Under the pieces are notes generated by a model. It had not been told where the DNA came from, made no database searches, and saw nothing but the letters and a program-made list of their open reading frames with translations. The position numbers were made by a program, and so were the translations under genes. DNA of 64,000 nucleotides from JAXLXE01 sp046328115 (GTDB taxonomy: Bacteria > Chloroflexota > UBA6077 > JACCZL01), in contig JAXLXE010000002.1 in assembly GCA_046328115.1 (NCBI GenBank), positions 806,001-870,000 of the forward strand, given 5' to 3'. Shown piece after piece: positions 8,841-16,714 of this stretch (position 1 is the first letter of the stretch; each line of letters starts with the position of its first letter).

Positions 8841-9467
8841 TTGAGCACGCCCACACCACGGCTTTTCATCGCCACCACCAGCGGTGGCAAGATTCGAGAA
8901 TTGAAGCAATTGCTGGCTGATCTACCGGTCACGCTGGTCGTGCCGGCGGACCTTGGCATCGACCTGGATGTTGCCGAAGGGACTCGCTCCTTCGGCGAGA
9001 ACGCCGCCATCAAGGCACGGGCCTACCACGCGGCGAGCGGCCTGCTGACGCTGTCGGAGGACTCCGGCTTCCAGGTGGACGCGCTGGGCGGGGAGCCCGG
9101 AGTGGTCTCCGCCCGCTGGGGTGACACGGAAGACTACGGCATCAAGAACCGGCTGATTCTGGAGAAGCTGGGGGGTGTGGCGGGTGCTGCTCGGCGATGC
9201 GCCTACGTCTCGTCCATCGCAATCATCGATCGCTTCGGGCGGCTGTACCGGCGTTGGTCGCGCTGTGAGGGAGTGGTGGCTGCGGAGCCGCGAGGCACCG
9301 GCGGCTTTGGGTTTGACCCGATCTTCCTGGTGCCCTCGCTGGGAAAGACCATGGCAGAGATGAGCACTGACGAGAAGGGCGCTCTGAGCCATCGGGGGCG
9401 AGCCGTTCGAAACGCCATGCCGCTGCTGCGGACGCTGGTCGAGGCGGCACGGCGAACTGACAACTGA
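8841..9467 (+). CDS. rdgB: XTP/dITP diphosphatase (non-canonical purine NTP pyrophosphatase)
   Basis: A 208-residue HAM1/RdgB enzyme that hydrolyses dITP, XTP and related damaged nucleotides to monophosphates. The N-terminal ATTSGGKIREL corresponds to the (S/T)xNxxK substrate loop, although the Asn is Gly here. The core has LSEDSGFQVDALGGEPGV, and the late GFGFDPIF and SHRGRA motifs are intact. The TTG start at 8841 has a GGAG 6 nt upstream and gives the expected N-terminus. It is divergent from the biotin ligase gene, with about 40 nt between them. Confidence 0.93.
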   Translation: MSTPTPRLFIATTSGGKIRELKQLLADLPVTLVVPADLGIDLDVAEGTRSFGENAAIKARAYHAASGLLTLSEDSGFQVDALGGEPGVVSARWGDTEDYGIKNRLILEKLGGVAGAARRCAYVSSIAIIDRFGRLYRRWSRCEGVVAAEPRGTGGFGFDPIFLVPSLGKTMAEMSTDEKGALSHRGRAVRNAMPLLRTLVEAARRTDN

Positions 9468-9481
9468 GGCGGCGGGCACGT

Positions 9482-9510
9482 TTGGACCCGCGACGGGCCG
9501 CTCCTATACT
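9482..9510 (+). promoter_or_regulatory. Promoter placing transcription start at the sugar dehydrogenase start codon
   Basis: TTGGAC (9482-9487) and TATACT (9505-9510; 5/6 to consensus) are 17 nt apart. The expected start point is about 9517-9518, at the GTG of the next gene, so the transcript would be leaderless. The -35 is weak. Confidence 0.4.
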
Positions 9511-9517
9511 CCGGAGT

Positions 9518-10750
9518 GTGCCTGAACTGATTTCGGCGAACGGGAAATCCCGGTCTGGCCACTGGACTCGCGTGGCCGGCCTGGTTGCGCTGGCCGCGGC
9601 GTTGCTCGTTGCGTGCGGCCAGCAGCGCCCAGTGACTCCCGCGGGGGCCTCGCGCCCTACGGCCACGCCGCGCGAGGTGGCAGAGCGGCCGCTACCCACC
9701 CCGGAGACGCGCTCGGCGCTGCTCCCGACTCCGCTGGCGACCGTCTCGCCAAGCATCCGAATCACGAAGGTTGCGGAGGGCCTGTTCCTGCCCGCAAATC
9801 TGACGTTCCTGCCGGACGGACGGCTGCTGTTCGCGGAGGTCCAGAAGGGGGAGCTTCGGGTCATGGATGCGAAGGGTCAGCTCGACCCGGAGCCGTGGGC
9901 TCGGATCACGGACATCGCGAATTTCAAGGAGCAGGGCATCCTGGGACTCACGATTGACCCTGACTTCACAACGAATCGCTACGTGTACGCCTTCTACACC
10001 AAGGTAGACGGAGACAAAGGCGTGGCACGGGACAATCGGATCATCCGCTTCACGGAGCGCAATGGACGCGGCACCGACATGACCAAGATCAAGGATGATC
10101 TGCCCTCCGGTAAGTGTTGCCACAATGGCGGGAGGATCGCCTTTGGTCCGGACAAGAAGCTGTACGTGACGATCGGCGACCAGAACGACAGCAGCGCCGC
10201 CCAGAAGCCAGGCCGGCTGTACGGCAAGATCCTTCGGCTCAACGCGGACGGATCCACGCCATCGGACAACCCGTTTGCCAGGGCCTCAGACTACCGTCCG
10301 GAGATCTTCGCCCTGGGCTTCCGGAACCCCTGGGGGCTGGCCTTTCACCCCGCCACGGGCGTGATGTACGTGACCGAGAACGGCGAGGTGGGCGACGACG
10401 AGGTCAACCGCGTGGTGGCCGGCGGGAACTACGGCAACGGCGAGGTGGACGGGATGGCCCGCGACCCCCGCTTCGTGGACCCGCTCTACGACTCTGGCGT
10501 GGCGAGGCTGGGCCCCACCGGCGCCGCGTTCTACACCGGCTCAGCGATGGCGGAGTACAAGAACGACTTCTTCTTCTGCGCCTTCAACACGGGCGATCTG
10601 ACGCGGATCAAGCTTGGTGGTGCGGATCTGGACCGGGTGGACGTGATGGAGGTGGTGGCCAAAGACGACTGCCGCATCGACGTGGCGAACGCGCCGGACG
10701 GCTCGCTCTACTTCAGCTCGATCACGGGCATCTTCAGGTTCGGGCGGTAA
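9518..10750 (+). CDS. PQQ-dependent sugar dehydrogenase-like beta-propeller lipoprotein
   Basis: A 410-residue secreted protein of the soluble glucose/aldose sugar dehydrogenase family (Yli/GSDH). The N-terminal hydrophobic stretch ends in a lipobox (LLVAC), followed by a Pro/Thr linker. The propeller shows the family blocks: LPANLTFLPDGRLLFAE, QGILGLTIDPDF, CCHNGGRIAFGPDKKLYVTIGD, FALGFRNPWGLAFHP and VTENGEVGDDEVN. The CCHNGG segment, with its Cys-Cys then His, matches the PQQ/metal site region of this family. I prefer the GTG at 9518; TTG at 9482 is in frame but overlaps the likely -35. The 3' end overlaps the convergent GT2 gene by 17 nt. Confidence 0.88.
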   Translation: MPELISANGKSRSGHWTRVAGLVALAAALLVACGQQRPVTPAGASRPTATPREVAERPLPTPETRSALLPTPLATVSPSIRITKVAEGLFLPANLTFLPDGRLLFAEVQKGELRVMDAKGQLDPEPWARITDIANFKEQGILGLTIDPDFTTNRYVYAFYTKVDGDKGVARDNRIIRFTERNGRGTDMTKIKDDLPSGKCCHNGGRIAFGPDKKLYVTIGDQNDSSAAQKPGRLYGKILRLNADGSTPSDNPFARASDYRPEIFALGFRNPWGLAFHPATGVMYVTENGEVGDDEVNRVVAGGNYGNGEVDGMARDPRFVDPLYDSGVARLGPTGAAFYTGSAMAEYKNDFFFCAFNTGDLTRIKLGGADLDRVDVMEVVAKDDCRIDVANAPDGSLYFSSITGIFRFGR

Positions 10751-11519
10751 CGCCGCCAACCTGGAGGCGGCGCATATCGCGGGCGGTCCAGTACGCAGCG
10801 AGCGCCATCTCTAGCGACAGGCGGAGGCCCAGCATGCCCTGGCGCCGTCCCTCCAGGGTCACGTAGCGCCGCCGAAACTCCTTGAGGGGCTGGATGACCA
10901 GGCTGCGCGGGCGGGCCCTTTCCCCGCGGGCATAGCGGGCGCGGGCCTCCAGTAGAGCGTACTGGCGCTGCTTGGCGCGGAACTCGGCCAAGTTCTCGTA
11001 GTTGATGTGGACCAGATGCTCGGCGAGCGTGCCCGCGGGGCCGTCCAGCGTCGCCACCTCGTGCACGTCCACGGACTCATCGTACCGAGCGGCGGACCGC
11101 TTGAGCAGGCGGAGCTGGCGATCCGGATACCAGCCCGCGTAGCGCACCCACTGGCCACAGATCAGGTTGCGGCGGGGGATCCAGTAGCCCACCTCTGGAG
11201 CATCCGCGAAAACGGTGCGCCGCACCTCCACCGCCAGCTCCGGCGTGACGCGCTCGTCCGCATCCACGAAGAGCACCCAGTCGCCGTGCGCCTCCCACAG
11301 CCCGAGGTTGCGCTGGCCGGGGAAACCGCGCCAGGGCGCACGCACCACGCGGGCGCCGAGCCGTTCGGCCACCTCGCCAGTGGTGTCGGTGGTGGCGTCA
11401 TCCAGGACTAATAGCGTCTCGTCCGCCCAGCCGGCGCTGTTGATGCACTCGCCGATGAAGCGCTCCTCATCACGGGCGATGATGACGGCCGAGACGCTGG
11501 GGCGGCGCCCGGTGGTCAC
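10734..11519 (-). CDS. Family 2 glycosyltransferase, WaaE/KdtX-like
   Basis: A 261-residue GT-A fold glycosyltransferase. It has the N-terminal nucleotide-sugar strand VSAVIIARDEERFI, the LDDATTDTT loop and the metal-binding FVDADERV (DxD-type). The pattern WxPRRN then GWYPDRQLRLLKRSAARY matches the lipopolysaccharide-core WaaE subgroup. It has no membrane helix, so it is cytosolic or peripheral. The GTG at 11519 lies one base past the stop of the upstream Ig-fold gene, so the two are co-translated. The 3' end overlaps the convergent sugar dehydrogenase gene. The acceptor is unknown. Confidence 0.87.
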   Translation of the reverse strand: MTTGRRPSVSAVIIARDEERFIGECINSAGWADETLLVLDDATTDTTGEVAERLGARVVRAPWRGFPGQRNLGLWEAHGDWVLFVDADERVTPELAVEVRRTVFADAPEVGYWIPRRNLICGQWVRYAGWYPDRQLRLLKRSAARYDESVDVHEVATLDGPAGTLAEHLVHINYENLAEFRAKQRQYALLEARARYARGERARPRSLVIQPLKEFRRRYVTLEGRRQGMLGLRLSLEMALAAYWTARDMRRLQVGGVTART

Positions 11520-11520
11520 C

Positions 11521-12663
11521 CTAGAACCCAAGCTCCACCCAGGTGCCGCCGACCTTGTCGTCCTGGAAGGCGATGCCCTCGTGCACCAGGCCAGCGTAGA
11601 AGAAGAAGCGGTTGGTGGGCGGACCGATGCCTCGGTTCAGATTCGGTCCGTGGTCCACCTTGATCAGCCCCACGACGGTCGCCTCCTCACCGGGCCGCAG
11701 GTCGCGGCCGAAGCCCCAGCGATACGGGTACTTGGAGCCCGTGGACGTGGGCGAGCCGGCCCAGTCAACACCCAGCCGCCACACACCCACCCGATCGATG
11801 TAGCGCTGCTGAGCGACCGACCCGAAGCTGTCGAAGCTGGAGTAGCGGAAGCCCGACTCAGGGCCGCCTGTCCGCAGCGGCACCGTGCCCACGTTGCGGA
11901 CGGTGGCCTCCACTCGCAGATCGTCACCCAGCATGAGGCGGCTGGGGCTGAACGCGATCTTGATGATGCGGGCGTCCGGCCTGCCGCTTCCCAGGAGCGT
12001 AAGACGCGTCGAGCCAACCACCGTGTTGCCAGCCAGGTCAGTGGCGCGCAGGCCGAAGACGTAGTCGCCATCCGGCAGCGGGCGCTCCTTGAACGTGCCG
12101 TCCCAGAGCTCGCGGTATTCGCCCGGCTCCAGAAGCTCCTGCCGACCCACGTAGACGCGGGTGCCATCCGCGGCGGCCGCATAGGCGAACACCCGGGCCT
12201 TTTTGGTCAAGCGGTAGGAGATGGCCGCGACGTCATCCACTCCATCGAAGTTCGGGGTGAGGGCGTCCGGCGAGACGCTGACGTTCTCGAGCGACGGCGG
12301 CGAGGTGTCCGATCCGCGGATGGTGAAGGGGACCGCGCGCTGAGCGACCGAGCCATCCAGGCCGCGGGCATCCACGCGCAAGACGTACTCGCCGTCCGGC
12401 AGCGCACGCGTCTCGCCGGGGCGTTCGGGAAAGGGCACGGTGCCGTCGAAGGCGAAGGCGTACTCCCCGTGGGTGGGGCGTAGCTCGTCCGACCGCAGCC
12501 GGACTTCGGGACCTCCTGGCCGAACCAGGGTGATGCTGACCTGGGCCGGGCGGTCCAGTGTGTAGCGTAGCTCTGCATAGTCTGAGGCGGATGGCGTCAC
12601 CGCCCGAGACGACAGCTCAACCGCGTCCAGCAGAGATCTGGTGGAGACGCAAGCCATCCCCAC
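11521..12663 (-). CDS. Secreted protein with FlgD-type Ig-like repeats (start uncertain)
   Basis: About 380 residues of all-beta sequence with two related modules, each ending in a FlgD_ig-like unit: LPDGEYVLRVDARGLDGSV and LPDGDYVFGLRATDLAGNTV. A third beta domain (about 230-380) resembles a CARDB/DUF11-like adhesion or scaffold domain. Such proteins are usually extracellular. The GTG at 12663 is the first standard start, but the same frame continues upstream for about 35 codons without a stop and reads Arg-rich then LGLGLVALLVGMAC, a convincing signal peptide with a terminal Cys. The true start is therefore probably upstream, at a non-standard codon or hidden by a sequence error. It lies between the ABC transporter gene and a GT2 gene on the same strand. 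Confidence 0.72.
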   Translation of the reverse strand: MGMACVSTRSLLDAVELSSRAVTPSASDYAELRYTLDRPAQVSITLVRPGGPEVRLRSDELRPTHGEYAFAFDGTVPFPERPGETRALPDGEYVLRVDARGLDGSVAQRAVPFTIRGSDTSPPSLENVSVSPDALTPNFDGVDDVAAISYRLTKKARVFAYAAAADGTRVYVGRQELLEPGEYRELWDGTFKERPLPDGDYVFGLRATDLAGNTVVGSTRLTLLGSGRPDARIIKIAFSPSRLMLGDDLRVEATVRNVGTVPLRTGGPESGFRYSSFDSFGSVAQQRYIDRVGVWRLGVDWAGSPTSTGSKYPYRWGFGRDLRPGEEATVVGLIKVDHGPNLNRGIGPPTNRFFFYAGLVHEGIAFQDDKVGGTWVELGF

Positions 12664-12769
12664 CAGCAGCGCGACGAGGCCGAGGCCCAGCCGCGTCAGG
12701 ACACGCGTGCGGCCGCGACGGGGACCCGCCCCGCCGCGCGCCGCGCCGCGGTCCGCGCGTCCGAGCAGG

Positions 12770-13960
12770 CTACTTCTTCGCCGGGACGATGTCCGTGAAG
12801 GTCTGGCGGACTTCCTTCATGACGTCCTCCGGGAACTTCACGCCCTGGGCCTCGGCTGCCTTCGTGTTGATGGCCAGGAACCCCTTCGTGGACCGTTCGA
12901 TGGGCAGGTCCTTGGCGGTGAACTTACCAGACAGCACCTTGGCAGCCATGATGCCCGTCTCGTAGCCGTTCTGCTCGTAGTCTATGCCCAGGGCCGCGGC
13001 GGCGCCGCGGCCGGCGGACGCCGGATCGTTCGCGATGAGGGGCTTGCGGCTCTCGCTGGCCACCTTGACCACACCCTCGAAGGCGGAGACCACCGTGCTG
13101 TCGGTGGAAATGAAGAAGAGATCGATGTTCTTGGCCAGCAGGGACTGAGCCGCCTGGATCACCTCGTCCGCCTTGGTTACCGTCTGCTCGATGAGCTCGA
13201 TGCCAAGTTTGGGCGCCGCCTCGCGGGCGATCTTGGTGACCACCTCGCTGTTTGCCTCGGCAGGCGTCCAGATGATGCCGAACTTCTTGGCCGTGGGGAC
13301 GAGCTTCTGGGCCAGCTTGAGCGCATCCTCCACCGGCGCCAGCGCCTGGACACCGGTGACGTGGGCGGGCTTATCCGTGGGCGACTTGACCACGTCCTTC
13401 GCCGCGACGTACGGCTCCGCGATGGCGGCGAACACGATGGTGGGCTTGCCATCTGCCTTGGAGACGTTGAGCATGGCCTGGTAGGGCGGCGTGGCGATGG
13501 GCACGATTAGATCGTTGGTGGAGTCCTTGAACTTCTGGGCGATCTGGTTGGCCGTGGCGATGTCACCCTGGCTGTTCTGGACGTCCACCTTGAGGTTCTT
13601 GCCCTCCTCATAGCCGTTCTCGGCCAGCCCGCGGAGCACGCCCTTGCGGGTGTCGTCCAGCGCGGGGTGGGTGACGAACTGGACGATGCCGATGGAGAAG
13701 GACTTGCCGGCCGGGGCCGGCGCGACGGGGGCCGCGGCAGCGGGCTTGGCCGCGGGGCTGGCCGCCGGACTCGCGGCGGGGCTGGCCGCGGGCGACGCCG
13801 CGGGGGCAACCGGCGCGGCGGCTGACGGCTTGGCGGCCTCGGTGGGCTTGGCCTCTGTCTTCGCCGCAGGCGCGGAGGGCGCCGCGGCCGGGCTGCAAGC
13901 GGCCAACAGGCCCACGGCGCCCCAGCCCAGGCTGACGATGAACCTTCGTCTCGCGATCAT
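12770..13960 (-). CDS. ABC transporter solute-binding lipoprotein, TrpX/ABC_sub_bind family
   Basis: A 396-residue exported lipoprotein. It has an RRRF twin-Arg-like start, a hydrophobic core and a lipobox LLAAC (Cys near residue 22). A linker of about 60 residues of Ala/Pro/Ser with tandem SPAA units precedes the binding domain. That domain starts at FSIGIVQFVTHPALDDTRKG, the hallmark of the PF04392 family, which contains tryptophan/tyrosine-type binding proteins; ATPPYQAMLN and GIDYEQNGYETGIMA are also typical. The ATG at 13960 has AGGGAGA 7 nt upstream. It follows the ATPase and permease genes on the same strand. Family membership suggests an aromatic amino acid or similar small ligand, but this is not proven. 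Confidence 0.93.
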   Translation of the reverse strand: MIARRRFIVSLGWGAVGLLAACSPAAAPSAPAAKTEAKPTEAAKPSAAAPVAPAASPAASPAASPAASPAAKPAAAAPVAPAPAGKSFSIGIVQFVTHPALDDTRKGVLRGLAENGYEEGKNLKVDVQNSQGDIATANQIAQKFKDSTNDLIVPIATPPYQAMLNVSKADGKPTIVFAAIAEPYVAAKDVVKSPTDKPAHVTGVQALAPVEDALKLAQKLVPTAKKFGIIWTPAEANSEVVTKIAREAAPKLGIELIEQTVTKADEVIQAAQSLLAKNIDLFFISTDSTVVSAFEGVVKVASESRKPLIANDPASAGRGAAAALGIDYEQNGYETGIMAAKVLSGKFTAKDLPIERSTKGFLAINTKAAEAQGVKFPEDVMKEVRQTFTDIVPAKK

Positions 13961-14001
13961 GTGCGTGTCTCCCTGCGATGACAATGTGGATGGAAAGCTG
14001 T

Positions 14002-14799
14002 CTAGTGCGCCAGTAGCAGTTTGTCGTCGACGATGGCCTGTTGACGCGCGGTGGCGAACCGCTGCACCAGGTCCTCCACGCCCAGACCTGCGCGCTCCTG
14101 GCCGGAGATGTCCAGCACCACCTCTCCCTGGTCCAGCATGAGCGTGCGCGATCCCATGCGCAGAGCCTGCTGCATATTGTGGGTCACCATGAGGGTGGTG
14201 AGCCCCTGCGCGGCCACGAGCTGGGACGTGAGCGACTCGATCTGGGCCGCCGCGCCGGGGTCAAGCGCCGCGGTGTGCTCGTCCAGCAGCAGCACGCGGG
14301 GCTGAGCGATCACGGCCATGAGTAGCGTGACAGCCTGGCGCTGGCCGCCGGAAAGCAGTCCGACCCGCGCGCTGAGCCGGCCCTCCAGGCCCATCCCGAG
14401 CATGGCCAGCAGGTCCCGGAACCGCTCCCGCGACGCCGTGCTCACTGCCGTCCCGATCCCCCGCGACTGGCCGCGCCGGGCCGCCAACGCCAGATTCTCC
14501 TCCAGCGTCATGCTGGCGGCGGTGCCGTCCAGCGGATTCTGGAAGACCCGGCCCACGAGCGAGGCCCGCCGGTGCTCTGGCTCCGCTGTCACGTCACGAT
14601 CGCCGATGGTGATGGAGCCCGAATCGGCCGTGAAGACGCCGGCGATGGCGTTCAACAGGGTACTCTTCCCGGCGCCATTGGACCCCACAATCGTCGCGAA
14701 CTCGCCGGCCTCCAGCGTCAGGTTGATGCCGCGCAGGGCGCTGACCTGGTTCACCGTTCCGCTGTTGAAGGTTACGCGGAGGTCGCGGAGCCGGATCAT
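14002..14799 (-). CDS. ABC transporter ATP-binding protein
   Basis: A 265-residue ABC ATPase. It has Walker A GSNGAGKST (39-47), a Q-loop region FQNPLDGTAASMT, the signature LSGGQRQAV, Walker B VLLLDEHTAALDP and the switch His in MVTHNMQQAL. HTAALDP in place of PTAGLDP is the version seen in TrpZ-like ATPases paired with PF04392 binding proteins. Its ATG overlaps the permease stop (ATGA). It powers the importer formed with the permease (14799-15692) and the lipoprotein (12770-13960). Confidence 0.95.
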   Translation of the reverse strand: MIRLRDLRVTFNSGTVNQVSALRGINLTLEAGEFATIVGSNGAGKSTLLNAIAGVFTADSGSITIGDRDVTAEPEHRRASLVGRVFQNPLDGTAASMTLEENLALAARRGQSRGIGTAVSTASRERFRDLLAMLGMGLEGRLSARVGLLSGGQRQAVTLLMAVIAQPRVLLLDEHTAALDPGAAAQIESLTSQLVAAQGLTTLMVTHNMQQALRMGSRTLMLDQGEVVLDISGQERAGLGVEDLVQRFATARQQAIVDDKLLLAH

Positions 14800-15692
14800 C
14801 AGCGGGCCCCGCCCAGCGTGAACCCGCGCGGCGCGAGGGCCGACCGAAGCTGCGGTATCGCCAGGGCCGCGGCGACGATGATGGAGGTGACGAGCCGCAT
14901 GTCCGTAGGCCCCAGACCGATGAACAGGGCTGCCGCGATCACCACGCGGTAGACCACCGATCCCACGACGGCCGCGAGGATGGCCAGCCCAACGCCAAGC
15001 GGGCGGATGAGCGTCTCACCGATGATGAGCGAGGCCAGGGCAGAGACGATCATGCCCAGGCCCATGGTGATGTCCGCGAAGCCCTGGTACTGGGCCACCA
15101 GTGCGCCGGAGACACCGACCAGCGCATTGGCCAGGCTGAGGCCCAGCAGACGCATCCGGTCCGCGTCTATTCCCTGGGCTCGCACCATGCGCTCATTGTC
15201 GCCAGTGGCGCGGAGCGCCAACCCCAGGTGGGTGTGCATGAGCCACTTGAGTGCGAAGCCAAATGCCATCATCACCAGCCCGAAGACAACCACGCCGCGC
15301 AGGTTGGGCTCCGCCAGGTAGGGTCGCAAGCCGGTAAGCACCGTGTCCACGGACAGCAGGGGCACGTTTGATTTGTCGCCCATGATGCGCAGGTTGACGG
15401 TGTACAGCCCCAGGGACACCAGGATGCCCGCCAGCAGACCGTTGATTCTGAGGCGACCGTTGAGGAAGGCGGTGCAGGCGCCGGCCAGGGCACCCGCCAG
15501 CGCGGCGAAGGGCAGGGTCATCCAGGGTTCCCAGCCCCACACCAGGAGGACGGCCGAAACGGCGGCGCCCAACGGGAAGCTACCATCCATGGTCAGGTCT
15601 GGGAAGCCCAGGACGCGAAAGCTCACGTACAGCCCCAGAACCACGCCGGCCATCGCCAGGCCCAGGGCGACGGCGCCTACCCAGAGATTCAC
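14799..15692 (-). CDS. ABC transporter permease, TrpY-like
   Basis: A 297-residue polytopic permease of the branched-chain-type superfamily, with about nine hydrophobic segments. The stretch VSFRVLGFPDLTMDGSFPLGAA near residues 24-45 is strongly conserved in permeases that work with PF04392 binding proteins. The late loop LSLANALVGVSGALVAQYQGFADI is also typical. Permease-ATPase-binding protein order and tight overlaps make this a complete one-permease importer. It starts 29 nt after the NYN gene stop, so the NYN gene may share its transcript. Confidence 0.93.
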   Translation of the reverse strand: MNLWVGAVALGLAMAGVVLGLYVSFRVLGFPDLTMDGSFPLGAAVSAVLLVWGWEPWMTLPFAALAGALAGACTAFLNGRLRINGLLAGILVSLGLYTVNLRIMGDKSNVPLLSVDTVLTGLRPYLAEPNLRGVVVFGLVMMAFGFALKWLMHTHLGLALRATGDNERMVRAQGIDADRMRLLGLSLANALVGVSGALVAQYQGFADITMGLGMIVSALASLIIGETLIRPLGVGLAILAAVVGSVVYRVVIAAALFIGLGPTDMRLVTSIIVAAALAIPQLRSALAPRGFTLGGAR

Positions 15693-15720
15693 AGACGCTA
15701 GCTCGTGGCTAGATCAGCGA

Positions 15721-16623
15721 TCAGTCGCGCCGGAGGTCCGGCGGCCAGGCGCTCTCCCCGAATCCTCGCGGGCCCAGCGAGCCGACCGGATAGGACTCAA
15801 CATCCTCCCCGTCTGTTGGGCCCGGGGTCCCGCGGCCGTCGGGCTCAAAGTCGCGCGGGGCGCCCAGCAGGCGCGCCACGGTGGGGTGGTCCCTTCGCAG
15901 GCGCGTGGTGGTGAGCGTCTTGCCACGGGAGCTCGTCTCGAGCTGCTTGTACAGGATCCCCTGGCGGATGAACTCCAGGATCTTCCCGTCGATCTGCTCC
16001 GTGGGTAGGATGCCCACCTCGAGGCGCTGCTTGAGCCAGGAGATCAGGTTGCCCTGGGTGGGCAGGAAGCCGCCGTAGAGCGAGTCCTCGTACTCATCGA
16101 TCCTCGAGATCAGGGCGTCGTCCACCTCTGGGGAGCTGACGACCTCCGTGACGTCCAGCGGGTCCTCCTCACCGGCCGCCACCACCAGATCGCGGCTGGT
16201 CGTCTCTGGCACGCCGCAAATGACCACCCGTTTGCCGAGTCGATTGGTGAGCATGGCGACTACGCGGATGAAGTCGCCATCACCGGTGAAGAACAGGAAG
16301 GTATCGATGTTCGGGCGGCCCAGGGCGGTGTCGACGATGTCGATGACCATGTGAAGGTCGGCGATGCTGCGGATGCGCTCTGAGCCGTCGCGGTCACGGT
16401 AACGCTTGACGGCGTAGTGCTCCGCCTCGAAGCCGGCCACGCTGAGGCGCTGGCGGAGCTGCGGAGGATGCTGATCGAAGTCGGCGTACGCCCGGGCGAT
16501 GCCGATCAGCCCGTATTTGCGAGCCTTGTCCCGCCAGACCAACGGGTCTGGCTCCTGGTGCCATCGATTGAGCATCGAATAGCGGATGTTCTCTAGGTCA
16601 ACGAAGACAGCGACTTCATGCAT
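15721..16623 (-). CDS. NYN-domain (LabA/DUF88-like) putative ribonuclease
   Basis: A 300-residue protein. The N-terminal 150 residues form a NYN/PIN-like fold with the expected acidic residues: VFVDLENI (Asp9), DLHMVIDIVD and FFTGDGDFIRVV. A winged-helix-like region (about 190-260) follows, then a disordered Gly/Pro/Asp-rich tail. NYN proteins are metal-dependent nucleases or nucleotide-binding regulators acting on RNA. It lies directly upstream of the ABC transporter genes on the same strand; no functional link is evident. Confidence 0.88.
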   Translation of the reverse strand: MHEVAVFVDLENIRYSMLNRWHQEPDPLVWRDKARKYGLIGIARAYADFDQHPPQLRQRLSVAGFEAEHYAVKRYRDRDGSERIRSIADLHMVIDIVDTALGRPNIDTFLFFTGDGDFIRVVAMLTNRLGKRVVICGVPETTSRDLVVAAGEEDPLDVTEVVSSPEVDDALISRIDEYEDSLYGGFLPTQGNLISWLKQRLEVGILPTEQIDGKILEFIRQGILYKQLETSSRGKTLTTTRLRRDHPTVARLLGAPRDFEPDGRGTPGPTDGEDVESYPVGSLGPRGFGESAWPPDLRRD

Positions 16624-16714
16624 AGCGTGCCTACATCAGCGATTGATGGGTTGATTGTACCGAACGTGGGTTGGGCGGCCGTGGGCGCCGTCACCCACGG
16701 CTCCGGCGGAGCTG

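Noticed and set aside
9482..9517. TTG at 9482 as start of the sugar dehydrogenase gene
   Set aside because: It coincides with a -35-like TTGGAC, has no SD, and the GTG at 9518 gives a cleaner lipoprotein signal.
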